64,000 nt of DNA from Sinohyriopsis cumingii. Taxonomy: Eukaryota; Mollusca; Bivalvia; Unionida; Unionidae. The stretch's first letter is position 1. Every line of letters starts with the position of its first letter. The translations under genes and the position numbers were made by a program. Positions 47,101 to 57,455 of this stretch are shown here, one piece after another. The notes under the pieces were generated by a model. The model made no database searches and was not told the DNA's origin. It saw nothing but the letters and a program-made list of their open reading frames with translations. Where the stretch lies: assembly GCA_028554795.2 (NCBI GenBank), contig CM068829.1, positions 133,240,825-133,304,824 of the forward strand, in the 5' to 3' direction.

Positions 47101-48192
47101 ACATCCTGGGCATTTCCATCCACAATGCTTGTGTTGCTCTCGATTATTATAACCATAGTCACATTTCTCACAGTAATATCTGTATCGCAGGAATCCGGTG
47201 ATACTGGTAATGGTATCGAAATGGTCATCGTGATGATAAAGATGAATGTATTGTCCGTCCTTAAAGTCTTGGCCTCGAAACAACAGAGACCCGCGCATTT
47301 CTTGAGGGTGCACTTTCAAGGTGTAGCGTGGAGCTAGGGCATCTTGCAATTTTTGCATCTCAGGAATGCCACAGGGTGTGTCTTTGGACAGGCCAGCTTG
47401 TTGCAACAGGAGTTCTGCTTCATTTCGTTGTTTGGCTCGGTCGGATTGTTGAATAGTGTTCCAGGTTCTTTTCCATTCTACCGTGTCGTTCTTGTTGGCA
47501 TAGGTTCGTCCCACCACGATGGCCCTGGCTAAACACATCTGGTCTTGAGGGTTGTTAATTCGGACGAGACTCTTTTTGGTGTTGCGAAGGTCGTCCACCA
47601 ATAACATCTTTTTGCGTCCTGTCCCTTGAGGAGGAGAGACGTGGGCCATTTTCAGTGTGGCTTTACCATCGGTGATGTCAAACTGGTCATTAGATTGTTG
47701 TACGTGTTGTATCTTGTCCATGACTTTGGAAGGGGTCAGTTCTGCGGGTCTGCTAAACTCGATCCAAACAGGGGATTTCAAACCGTCGTGATCTATGGAT
47801 AGTGTCAAGCGATCGTCTTCTTTGGCTTGACATTGTCGCTTGAGTGCGGTGAGCAAAGAATCCCACATCTCGGTGATAAACCCTTCTGCTTTCTCCAAGG
47901 GTACGTCGGACTTGAAATCTTTAAACTTCACCGTGTAGGTGTAAGCCGTGGTTCTAAATTTTCTAGAGGAACGCTTTTCCGTCTCTCGAATGGAATAGTA
48001 CTTTTCAGGGTTGACTAAGGGTGGTGAACTTGGTTTAGAGGGTTCGGATTCTGGTTCACTCATGTCCTCTTCAAAATCACTGGCATGAATTTGTGCCAAG
48101 ATTTCAGCCCTGGTACGAGGTGATAGATCACGTTTCTGCCTCTTACTTTCTTCTTCTTCTTCTTTCTTCTCGAATGAATAGGATCGTTTCAT
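44126..48192 (-). pseudogene. polB: Protein-primed DNA polymerase B, multiply broken
   Basis: Starts at the ATG at 48190-48192. The N-terminal domain reads straight into the zinc-finger and exonuclease regions (684 codons, CAA where element 1 has TAA). One base is lost near 46154, then come stop codons at 45419-45421 (TAG, in the motif A region) and 45200-45202 (TAA). The last segment (44126-45190) holds K-V-M-L-N-C-L-W-G-K and F-D-T-D-S and a C-terminus ending N-H-F-T-L-P-Y-G-H-V-G, which looks ancestral compared with the shifted end in element 1. Inactive as it stands. Confidence 0.93.
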
Positions 48193-48239
48193 CTTGAGTG
48201 CAAAACGTCAAATGACTCAAGTTTAAACACCATAGACTA

Positions 48240-48275
48240 ATTTATAGTCTTGGCAAACCAGCGTATATAAAAAGG
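48240..48275. promoter_or_regulatory. Divergent polB/CCHC promoter, E2 copy
   Basis: TTTATAG towards polB and GTATATAAAAAGGG (48263-48276) towards the CCHC gene, as in element 1. Confidence 0.7.
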
Positions 48276-48327
48276 GTGTGTGTCTTGTCCTTTCACTATT
48301 CATTTCACTCTCAAACCGAGCACAACG

Positions 48328-48819
48328 ATGGAAGAGACTACCCAGATGGAACGTTTCGTCAGAGCTTTGCGAGGGGTCATTAGAAAATTCTCTTCAGACC
48401 AGCCGACGGACTACTCTCCTTCCTTTCGAGATAAAAGTCAAGATACTTGCTATATCTGTCAGAAGAAAGGGCATTGGTCTTCAGAGTGTCCAGACCGTCA
48501 AAAAAGAAAAAAAACAGGGGCTAAAAAAGACAAAAGTCAAGATACCTGTTATTATTGTAAAGAAAAAGGACATTGGTCTCCAGATTGCCCAAAAAAGAAA
48601 CAAGAGGAGTCAGAAGAAAAGAAGGATTCTTCAGAAGAAGAGAGGGATTCTTCGGAAGAAGAGAGGGATTCTTCGAAAGAAGAGAGGGATTCTTCAGAGG
48701 AAGAAGAGGAAGAAAGAAGACAATTCTATTTAAAAGAGGCAAAGAAACAGGAGAAGAAAAGAAGAAGGGAAGAAAATGAGGAAAAAACGGTGAAGAAATT
48801 CAAAAAACAGAGAGACTAA
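48328..48819 (+). CDS. CCHC zinc-knuckle protein, E2 copy
   Basis: 163 residues from the ATG at 48328, intact. Both C-x2-C-x4-H-x4-C knuckles are identical to element 1; the Ser/Glu tail is longer because a ~24-bp unit encoding E-E-R-D-S-S-E/K is repeated about four times (48620-48700). Basic C-terminus K-K-F-K-K-Q-R-D shared. The AATAAA of element 1 is AATACA here. Confidence 0.87.
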   Translation: MEETTQMERFVRALRGVIRKFSSDQPTDYSPSFRDKSQDTCYICQKKGHWSSECPDRQKRKKTGAKKDKSQDTCYYCKEKGHWSPDCPKKKQEESEEKKDSSEEERDSSEEERDSSKEERDSSEEEEEERRQFYLKEAKKQEKKRRREENEEKTVKKFKKQRD

Positions 48820-49066
48820 ATAATGAGAAAGAAGAAGTGTACGAACTTTTTAAAGTGTTCTGTGGTGAATTGTGAATTGGATTGTAAAAAATGGATAAAA
48901 GAATACATGAATGATATAAGGTAAGTGTCTTTGAGTTTTGATTTTAAAATAAGAAGCTACACTCAAGCACTCATACACAGACACGTACTATAAGGTTAAA
49001 ATGGGTGGGGTTTATTTTTGAGTTATTGGCAAATTGAAATTGTATTTCTTTTCGAGAAATGTGGGT

Positions 49067-49082
49067 GGCCCTGAAAAGGGCC
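49067..49082 (-). terminator. Histone-type 3' stem-loop and downstream element (E2, Q-rich gene)
   Basis: Minus strand GGCCCT-TTTC-AGGGCC-ACCCACAT with GAAAAGAA 13 nt on; about 28 bases after the ancestral stop position at 49110. Confidence 0.82.
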
Positions 49083-49109
49083 TTTTTTCTTTATGGTGTA
49101 GGAGTGAGT

Positions 49110-49675
49110 TTAACCAATCAACTTTAACTGCCTTAAGCCTTTGTCACGGCCAAGGCCTACTTCTGATGATTGGGTTGAAATCACTAAGGGTGGTAGGACA
49201 GGCTTAGTCACAGGGTTGGCGTGTTTAGCTCGGGAAGGTCATATTCTCTTCGGTCGTGATAAAGAAGTCTGATACATTTGTTTCAGACTTCTTAACTCCG
49301 CTAAAATGTCCAACAGTACCGTAGCCGTTTGATTTTCACCCTCTTGTTTCTTTGCTGCTACTTCTTCTTGCTGTTTGTTGCTGTTGTTTTTTTTTTTTTT
49401 ACCTCTTCTTGTTGCTGTTGCTGTTGCTGTAGGAGAAAAGCTTGTTCCGCTTCCTTTTGCCGTTGCATAAATTTCTCCAATTCTTCTTTCTGTCTCTGTC
49501 TAAAATTCTCCACTTGCGGTAATGAAGAAGGTAACGAAGGTTCCGGAACAAATTCTTGCGAGGTAAGAAAATCCACAAAATCCCAATGTACCTCTTCTGA
49601 AAGTAAGTCCGGGTTCCCTTGGGCAGTCTCCCCTGCTGGTGCACCCCAATGGATCGTTTTCTGAGTTTCCGTCAT
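49110..49675 (-). pseudogene. Q-rich coiled-coil protein, frameshifted
   Basis: Homologue of 21384-21960 from the ATG at 49673-49675. Expansion of a T run (A run in the coding strand) around 49386-49400 shifts the frame after the Q-rich coiled coil and adds a stop; the downstream part also has small deletions. The N-terminal ~85 residues are well conserved. Confidence 0.75.
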
Positions 49676-49721
49676 GTTGAATCACTGTCGCACAGACTGA
49701 CTGCACACAAGCGCTAACGAA

Positions 49722-49850
49722 TCTATATAGACCACGTGACGTCACAGACTGCTCTCTTCAGATTGGATGCGAGCTGACTGAATTTTGTAACGCGTGTTCG
49801 GATTGGTGAATGAATTCAATCCGTTTCAATCCTTCCTGTACCTATAAATA
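49722..49850. promoter_or_regulatory. Divergent promoter with palindromic CRE, E2 copy
   Basis: CACGTGACGTCACAGACTG contains an E-box CACGTG overlapping TGACGTCA (49737-49744). TATATAGA (minus, near 49723-49730) faces the Q-rich gene and TATAAATA (49843-49850) faces the right-end gene. Confidence 0.72.
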
Positions 49851-49894
49851 AGCGCAGTTCACTGCATTGATTCACCTATTCTCGTCGCTTCAAG

Positions 49895-50134
49895 ATGTGG
49901 ACCACAGTTGAGTCATCCACCCTTGTGTCTTCCATGATGTTTAGGACGGACATGCTCATGTATGTCAGGTCCAAGTGGACTGTTGTTGATAAGACAGATA
50001 CTAGTCAATGGATGAGGAGAGTTTACATAGAAAGACAAGGATGTCTCAAGAGGGTACTTGTGTATGGACCGGCAGTTAGAAGGAGTTTAAGAAGAAGAAG
50101 AAGAAGAAGATGTGACAGATGCCATCTATGTTAA
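49895..50134 (+). CDS. Small basic protein with CxxC end, E2 copy
   Basis: 79 residues from the ATG at 49895, intact, about three quarters identical to 22178-22408. Differences include an expanded Arg run (R-R-R-R-R-R) before the final C-x2-C-x2-C. Stem-loop 25 bases downstream. Confidence 0.75.
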   Translation: MWTTVESSTLVSSMMFRTDMLMYVRSKWTVVDKTDTSQWMRRVYIERQGCLKRVLVYGPAVRRSLRRRRRRRCDRCHLC

Positions 50135-50153
50135 TATTAATATTAACATAAAC

Positions 50154-50514
50154 CCAAAGGCCCTTTTCAGGGCCAGCCATATTTCTCGAAAAGAGATAGC
50201 CTTTCCATTGCCTACCCTTTTTTAAATTTAAATTTAAATTTAAATTTAAATTTAAAAAAATTTTTTAAAAAAAATCCCAAAAGCCCAAACTCTATTCCCC
50301 ATGTTAATTTCCCCTTGTCGCTAGACAGACCCACACTATAGTTCCATGTTAAATTCCCCTTGTACGTAGAGTGTCCCACGATTTTTCGCCATGTTAAATT
50401 TCCCTTGACGCTAATCTGACCCACGATTTTTCTCCATGTTAAATTTCCCTTGACGCTAATCTGACCCAGGGGTCTCTGTAATGCTAATTCCCATTGACGG
50501 TAAAGTGGCCCACT
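50154..50514 (-). repeat. Right terminal inverted repeat of element 2
   Basis: Inverted copy of 33301-33669 with ~8 bases fewer at the outer end (…GGCCCACT). Confidence 0.93.
50159..50174 (+). terminator. Histone-type 3' stem-loop and downstream element (E2 right TIR)
   Basis: Plus strand CCCAAA-GGCCCT-TTTC-AGGGCC-AGCC, with GAAAAGAG 13 nt downstream. Confidence 0.8.
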
Positions 50515-50520
50515 ATCATC
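50515..50520. other. Target-site duplication of element 2, right copy
   Basis: ATCATC, identical to 33295-33300. Confidence 0.88.
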
Positions 50521-50819
50521 AGCTAACTTCGCCCAAAACTGCATTTGGGGTATATAATATAACAAGAGATAAAAGATAAAGTGGTAAAAGGAGAATAAGA
50601 AGGCATATTAATTGAATTTTTAAATAAGTGGTTTTGTGGTTGCATCATTTATTTAATCTAACAGTTACCTGCTGCTATTAAAGTTGAATTGTCAATTAGT
50701 GGTTGGTATAAGCCCTTTCAGTTTTGGTATGTACCATCTTCTCTATAAGGAGTAATCCTTTCCTATCGAGTTGGTAACATATCGTTATGCAATTTTGTCA
50801 TTGAGTAGCTTCCTTGCCT

Positions 50820-50853
<34 letters not shown>

Positions 50854-52430
50854 GGTGGTGATGACGACGACGATGATGATGATGGACACTATTTTTATTA
50901 ATAGAAGTAGCGCCGTTGTTTTGATTTTGTTGTTGTTTAATAGAATAATATACAAAACCGATAAATTACAAATCCTAGCTGTGAAAACTCAGTCGTAATA
51001 GAAAACACTTCCAAGCAACTAGTGCAATATTTGTGGAGGTTCCATAAATATTTTTTTTAAAAATAGTCTTGTACTTATGCACTGAGAACTATTAGATCCG
51101 GTCGATTTCAAACTTGTTTCCATGGTAACATAAAAATGTTGACACTGAAAAATGTTAGATAACAAACGTCACGTCTAGGTTTTTGATTTAATATATGTGC
51201 AAGATTTCATGTGGATCTAACAATCGTTGTTTAATGACAGTCTAGAAACTATCTGACATGGAAGAAATTCAATGTGCCCACTTTGCAATAATGTATTAAG
51301 AGTGACATTTTAAAAAAGCAACAGAAATAACACATCAGTCCCTATCTGTTTCTCAGTTTTGTTCATAGTTTTTAACCTTGATGCTACGTGTTTCATTTTG
51401 GATTTTAATCACCGACTAGTCTATTAAATCTCAGCATCACAGACAGACAGATAAGGAAAAATGTGGCTTTAAATAAAGATAAGATATTTGGTGGCTCAAC
51501 TTGCAAATACAGTGCACACTTGAAACGATTGCTAGGCTTTGATTGACTACTCTACTACTCTAAACATTTATGGATAATAAAAACAAAAGACAACGAAACA
51601 AAATATATTTCCTTTTATCCCTCACAATACGATCAAGAATATTTTTTTTTTGAATAATCCAAACTCTTTTTCATTTCCCACTTATCTTATTCAAACAGAC
51701 GCAATACATACCTAACTCAATTGACTGGATGGTTGTTTTTTTTTTTTTTTTTTTTTTTGCTTTTTTGTAACATATAAAGAGCCGGGAATACTCATGCACA
51801 TAACTCTAACATGTTGGAGGCCTATTATTACTCAATAAGGTACGATAGAACGGACAGGTTAGAGCGCGGACAACGTCTATTAGGGCTATCTGTAACTGAA
51901 AGGGAAGACTTGTGAGAATAGATCTGAAGACCAAAGTTGGTGACTCATTTTATGCAGTTTTAAGACAGGCAATCTTTATTATGTATATCAGTAAAAACAT
52001 TTAGATGCTTATCTTACTGCCACTATTGTTCCCATTGTTTCGATCCACTTGTTCAAATAAATAGAGGGCTCTAAAATAGTTTGGTTGAAAGGTACGAGGT
52101 GAAGATAAGTAATTGGGTGAACCATTTACATCGCTCTTCGGCGAATTTGGGTTGTATTTACCCGTCGCTTACCAGTAACTCTCGGATCGACCTTCACATC
52201 GGACAACCAGGAAGTACATTATCTAATGTTGTAGTCAATATCAGCTGCCGGAAATAAATAAGTCGAGTAAACATGTCCAGGCAAAGCCGAAATTCTGTTA
52301 ACAGAGGTCATTCTCAGAGGTATGTGACACTATGCATGGTTGAAGATTGTTAACCTGCCCTGATAGTTAGGTAAGTGGTTTTGATAACAACATATAGGCT
52401 GCATTCCATCCATTTGTAAGTGACAAGATG

Positions 52431-52467
<37 letters not shown>

Positions 52468-52724
52468 CGCGACAGCAAAGTTGGTTCAGTATCGGTCTCA
52501 CAATCTAAGTGACGCGAAAGTGACGCGAATTCGACACCACTACCACCACTACTACTCCCACTGAAAAAAGGGATGGTATCCATAGTTAGTAAGTTAATGA
52601 ACCAGTAAGTATAGGAGCTTTGTATTACAATAGTTTAATAATCACAATAAGTAAAAAACGGAACCAGGATTTTTCTAGTGCTACACCTGTATCAATAGGT
52701 TATTTGTTTTCATGGAGATGGCGA

Positions 52725-52765
<41 letters not shown>

Positions 52766-55700
52766 CATTCAATCACTTGGTTTAACCTTTCTCAAAATTA
52801 GCTTAAAAATGATTTGAGTAATAAAGTTATTTTAAATTATATCTTTCACACACATACGCATATCTGCTCATACAAAAGCGAAAGTACCACACCATAGCCA
52901 GGTTGACAATCTTAAACATGCTTTTGCATATCATATACATATCTATGTCTTAGAAATATCGAAATATTATTTCTAAATGCACAAATTTCATAAATCAGTT
53001 ACCACACTTCACATATTTAGGTATTAATACGATTAACAGGGCTGTAACACAACAAGGATTGTACATGAAGAGTTAGTTCCCTTTGCATTGCTTTGGCGTG
53101 TTGGTGTTGTTTTCTACATCAGCTTTATCAGAACATGTTTGGCATTATGATCAAACTGATATTGCGATACTCAAGAGAGATATGTGACTTTTGTTGATAT
53201 AAGTACCCACTAGTAAGCCACAGACCAGCTTGCTTTCGTACTGTGGTGAGGGTGAGGGGTAAAAATTTATTTTCAAGTGGCATTTATGTCTTCTTTCGAT
53301 GTCACACTTCCCTTCATTGTAAGGTACATTTAAAGGAACAGGTAGGTGAATGTTGTAATATTAGACTATCACTCTTTAAGTAAGAGCTTATTCTCTAATC
53401 GGTCACGTGATGTGCGGATATTAAATTTTTTATGAACGTGGTATTTTGCTGCATATAGTAAGAAATTGACAAAGATAAAGTTTTAAAAATCGTTATTTTA
53501 AGCACTATAAAGGAATGGGTAAACCAAGATTTTGGTTATTGTTAGCACGGTTATGGTTGTTTGTTGGGGTGGAATCCGGAACGTATACAACAATATCAAC
53601 AATCTTCGTTGTTGGTGGTGGTGTTGATGATGATGGTCTTTTGTTTTGTCTTTAGTGCTTTTGTGTTGTTGTTTTTTTTTTCTTTTGTTGATATTCTTTT
53701 GGTCCTTTTTAGTTTGATTTGTTTTGGTGGATTCTTTGAGTCGCTATTTTTTCCACCACATTACGTTAGAAAAAGAACATTTAGCGAGCAAAATTCAGAT
53801 GTCTTCAAATATGGTAGTATTACGTGCAGTTATGATATGAAATCAACTAAAACAAAACGCAAACTTGATATACTTCGCATTTTCAACTTCTGCATGTACA
53901 TCACGTAGAGATATATAGGAAAGCAGAGAGATAAATCTGCATGAGGCAAAATGTAATATATGAAATTTTTTTATGTTAGGAGGCGCTGTTTAGATATTAT
54001 GTACTTCTTAGAGAAAGGTGTAAGGTGAAGTTGTTTGCATTTGCAACATGCACACTGGAGAATATGTTGGCATTTTTCTATGTTTGCTACTTTCACGTAC
54101 TGTGACTGAAATTTATTTGGATTTTGTACTTATGGATATTAGTCTACATGGATATTAGTCTAAAGTAGACTACTTTAATCAGTCACTAAAATAGGGAAAA
54201 GGAATCTTGCCAGACTAGAAAATAACAGTTTCGTAAAGGGAAAATAATTAATCACAAAATGTATAAAACGAATTTAAAAATTATCAGCTCTTTCATTTTC
54301 AATTTAACTCTGAAGTCCATCAAGTTAAAATGACCAAGCGGAACTAGCAGGTTTTCTTTTTCTATAAATGTACACATGAAATCGTGCCAAGCTGTACCCA
54401 TCAATCATACACCAAAATACAGGAAATTAAACGTTCTTTTAACAATACCTAAGATAAACAAGGACTTATTAAACAGCCAGGACAATCAGAAAGGAAAAAC
54501 GGAGATATTCTTTTTCTTTAAAATTCTAACTCTGTGCAAATAACTAAACCGTAGAATGCCACCTACAGTTGGTAAACGATAACAAAACTTTACAAGCTAT
54601 AATTGTTCAGGAGGGGAGGTGCGTAAAGTAGCTAACGGTTTCAAGACGTGGCGAGAGATGTTTGTGATTTTGCAATGTTAGTGTGTGAGAGGAGGGGTGC
54701 AAACTTAAGAATCAATTTAAATGATTTATATTGTCCATAGTGCATTTCTGTTATATTCGAGAATATCGTTACGTTGCTAAATCAATAATTACACACTTTA
54801 TATCACAAATGACAAGAACCATTAAAGAATTTTGTAGATTTTGTTTTATTTTATTATTTGTTTAGAATTCACTAATAAATATTACATCAGACATAATTTT
54901 TCATATACGTACCACAGCAATTGGAACCTCAAAGATTAGAGCACGTGCGTCATACAGGCTGATTCATATCAAGATCTCTGGTATAACGAAGTATTTCAGT
55001 AGATCTCGGTTTTACGTAGACTGGTCATACTGAAAAGACAACTTCATTAAACAACTTAGTTACGATAAAGACAGATAAAACTTTAATGATGAAACACCGT
55101 GATATTTTAAATACTGACGTTCCGCCACATCTGAAGCAGTTATTAATCAAAGTATCGTGGGTCCTATAGGGCTGAAGCCGTTCAGATATTGGTAAACTGT
55201 TAATTAATACATCATGTCGATATAGCCATTACAACAGGAGAGCAATGATAAAACAATCATTGCCATGGTAAACATGGTTGATATCAGGTAGACTGCATTA
55301 TCACACCGATTAATTTAAACGAACAACATTTTAAATATGACCTTCTGTCCAGAAGGACTAACAGGAGCACCATTTTCAAGATGGTCACAAAACCAGTTTT
55401 CAGTGTCATTTTTTTAAAATGAAAATCCCGTGTCGTGCAGGAAGAGCAGCAAAAACAAGAATTTCACACAGGAACATCTACATATCATAAGAAGTCTTTA
55501 ACAAACACCCCACCTCTAGCTTATACAATCATCCATTCAGGAGGATTAACCCAACAAGATTTGTATCATAGCTGCCTTGGCGACGGTGTTAGTTGTCTGG
55601 TGAGCACCATTGTCATTTGGAACTAACTAGAAATGATAAGAAGCCTTTTAAATAATTAAAATTCCACGACGGTATGACCCTTTGTTCAGAAGGAGGAAGA

Positions 55701-57192
55701 ATAACAAGCTGTTCAAGAAAGTGTCTAATTGTGACCATGCTGGAAATTGAATTAGCACCATATTAGCCTAGAACCGTTATGAGGAACACATTCACGTGCA
55801 GTACTAATAGCAACTATGACAGCCTTGTTAGGTGTCCAAGTTGCACAGTTTTTATTAGGGCCAACTAAATGTCAGTATGAAATTGTATGCCAATGACTTT
55901 CTCCCAGTTAGTGTCGATAGCAAGCAACTAATATTGGACAGTGACAGACGTTGGAGACCTGATGGGTACATAGGATTATGGCATAATTGAATCTGGTGTG
56001 GAACCAATATAACTAAAAATGACTTGAGTGGAAACGTGTATATCCAGAAAGATAAATGGATTACATGTGACATATTTGAATAATGCCTTTGCGCCGTAAT
56101 ACTTAGGTGTTTTGAAGAATTACATCAAACTGGCATGTTTCTTATAGCATATATAATTCTATGTATACCATTAATGTTTACTAATTTTCCTCGCAGAAAT
56201 ATGGTAAACAAATGATGGAAAGAAGTAGCGACAGACACTTTAATTATTTTAGAACTTACATATGTATACAAATTTAGAAACTATCCATATATTGTGACCA
56301 GGCCATGTTTACGCGAAACTCCGCGACTTGAATGTTATCTCAAGCTGACATTTTGGTTATGTAATGAACTTTGCAAATCGAATACGAATTTTACAAAAGT
56401 TGAATAATTTGTCTGACGAGCAATCTTTAAAACGGAAGAAATCAGGTACAACGTTTTGACATTCATTTTATGTTAGTCGTTTTCTTCGTTATGACGTATG
56501 TAGACATTGAGTAGAGGCAGCGTAACCGTGGAAGCTAATGTGGGCATTACGTATTAAACTGGAAGAAACTGTTTACAGAAAATGACCAGGTTAGAAATGC
56601 GACTTAGTTACAGTAAGTAAGAACGTTTATTGCCAGGCGCATTTACTTTCTATGCATGCTAGAGTCCTGAAACTGGTCATACAGTAAGAAAGCTTGAGTA
56701 ATTTAGTGATGGAATACAAACTGTAATTATGAATTTGGTTATGAACTAAACATAAGTGTAGGTCATGAAGCATGACAATAATGGATAAATAGAAATGAAG
56801 TGGCACTCCTGAAAATGAGGAATTCATGGAGGAATTAAACTCATGCTTACTGGCTTGCATAACATCTTCAGTGAAGCTAATGCACTGCTTTCAAAAAGTT
56901 ACAATTTTGTATGAAAGTAGTTTAATTGGAAATTAAGATCACACGAGGTGAGTTTTAAGAATGTGAAATTAGATATGTTATGCATGAAACTGTCCAGGTG
57001 TCAACCATCGGTGAACAACAGAGCATGTGAAGCAACCTGCAGGTAATTGTATATTTTGCATTTAGCTAGGATAGAAGAGCTTGAAATATATTCACAATCT
57101 GTAAAACAATATACATAAATAAATATAGCAAATATAAAGTGACATTAGGAATTCTGGAATATGTTACGCCTCATTTGCATAACCATGTGGCT
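50521..57192. other. Host non-coding sequence with simple repeats
   Basis: No gene supported. Simple repeats: (GAT)n(GGT)n(GAC)n at 50820-50884, T-run 51735-51758, (TC)n at 52435-52464 and 52726-52762. Short open frames at 53561-53908, 55435-55626 and 56627-56860 show no family features. Confidence 0.55.
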
Positions 57193-57207
57193 ATCGAAGC
57201 ATTCTGG

Positions 57208-57440
57208 GGGCCCCGAGTGGCCGAGTGGTCTAAAGCGCTCTTCGTTACGGATCACTGCCATCTCACCTCTGTCTGCGTTGGTTCGAGTCTCGGATTCGGC
57301 CAATGTGGATATGTGAGAAAGCTTGCCAGTAGCTTCCTGTGGGTCGGTGGTTCTTTCCGGGGTTTTCCCACCATTAATACTGGCCGCCATGTATAGCCTA
57401 TCGTGTGCTGAAAAATGGCGTTAAAGCCTACAACAACAAC
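57208..57440 (+). mobile_element. tRNA-derived SINE (full length) with perfect TSD
   Basis: The tRNA-like head has an A box (TGGCCGAGTGGTCTAA) and B box (GGTTCGAGTC). A conserved centre (GTGGGTCGGTGGTTCTTTCC) and the 3' end GGCGTTAAAGCCTACAACAA follow. Flanked by ATCGAAGCATTCTGG at 57193-57207 and 57441-57455, a perfect 15-bp target duplication. This defines the family boundaries precisely. Confidence 0.95.
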
Positions 57441-57455
57441 ATCGAAGCATTCTGG

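Larger units (their letters stand above)
33301..50514. mobile_element. Polinton/Maverick element 2 (defective relative of element 1)
   Basis: 17,214 bp, same orientation and gene order as element 1, bounded by TIRs and a 6-bp duplication ATCATC. The integrase is about 98 percent identical in protein to element 1, but the TIR sequence, first left gene and penton centre differ strongly, so the element is a mosaic. It lacks the protease and Cys/His gene (one deletion), the protamine-like gene, and the BIR/F-box block. It carries frameshifts in the major capsid, penton end, Pro/Lys-rich, Q-rich, membrane and cassette genes, and nonsense codons in ATPase, H1-like and polymerase genes. It cannot be autonomous; mobilisation would need proteins from elsewhere. 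Confidence 0.96.

Noticed and set aside
57208-57310. Functional tRNA gene
   Set aside because: The A and B boxes are present, but the sequence continues into a SINE body with a target duplication at the far end, and two other copies exist.
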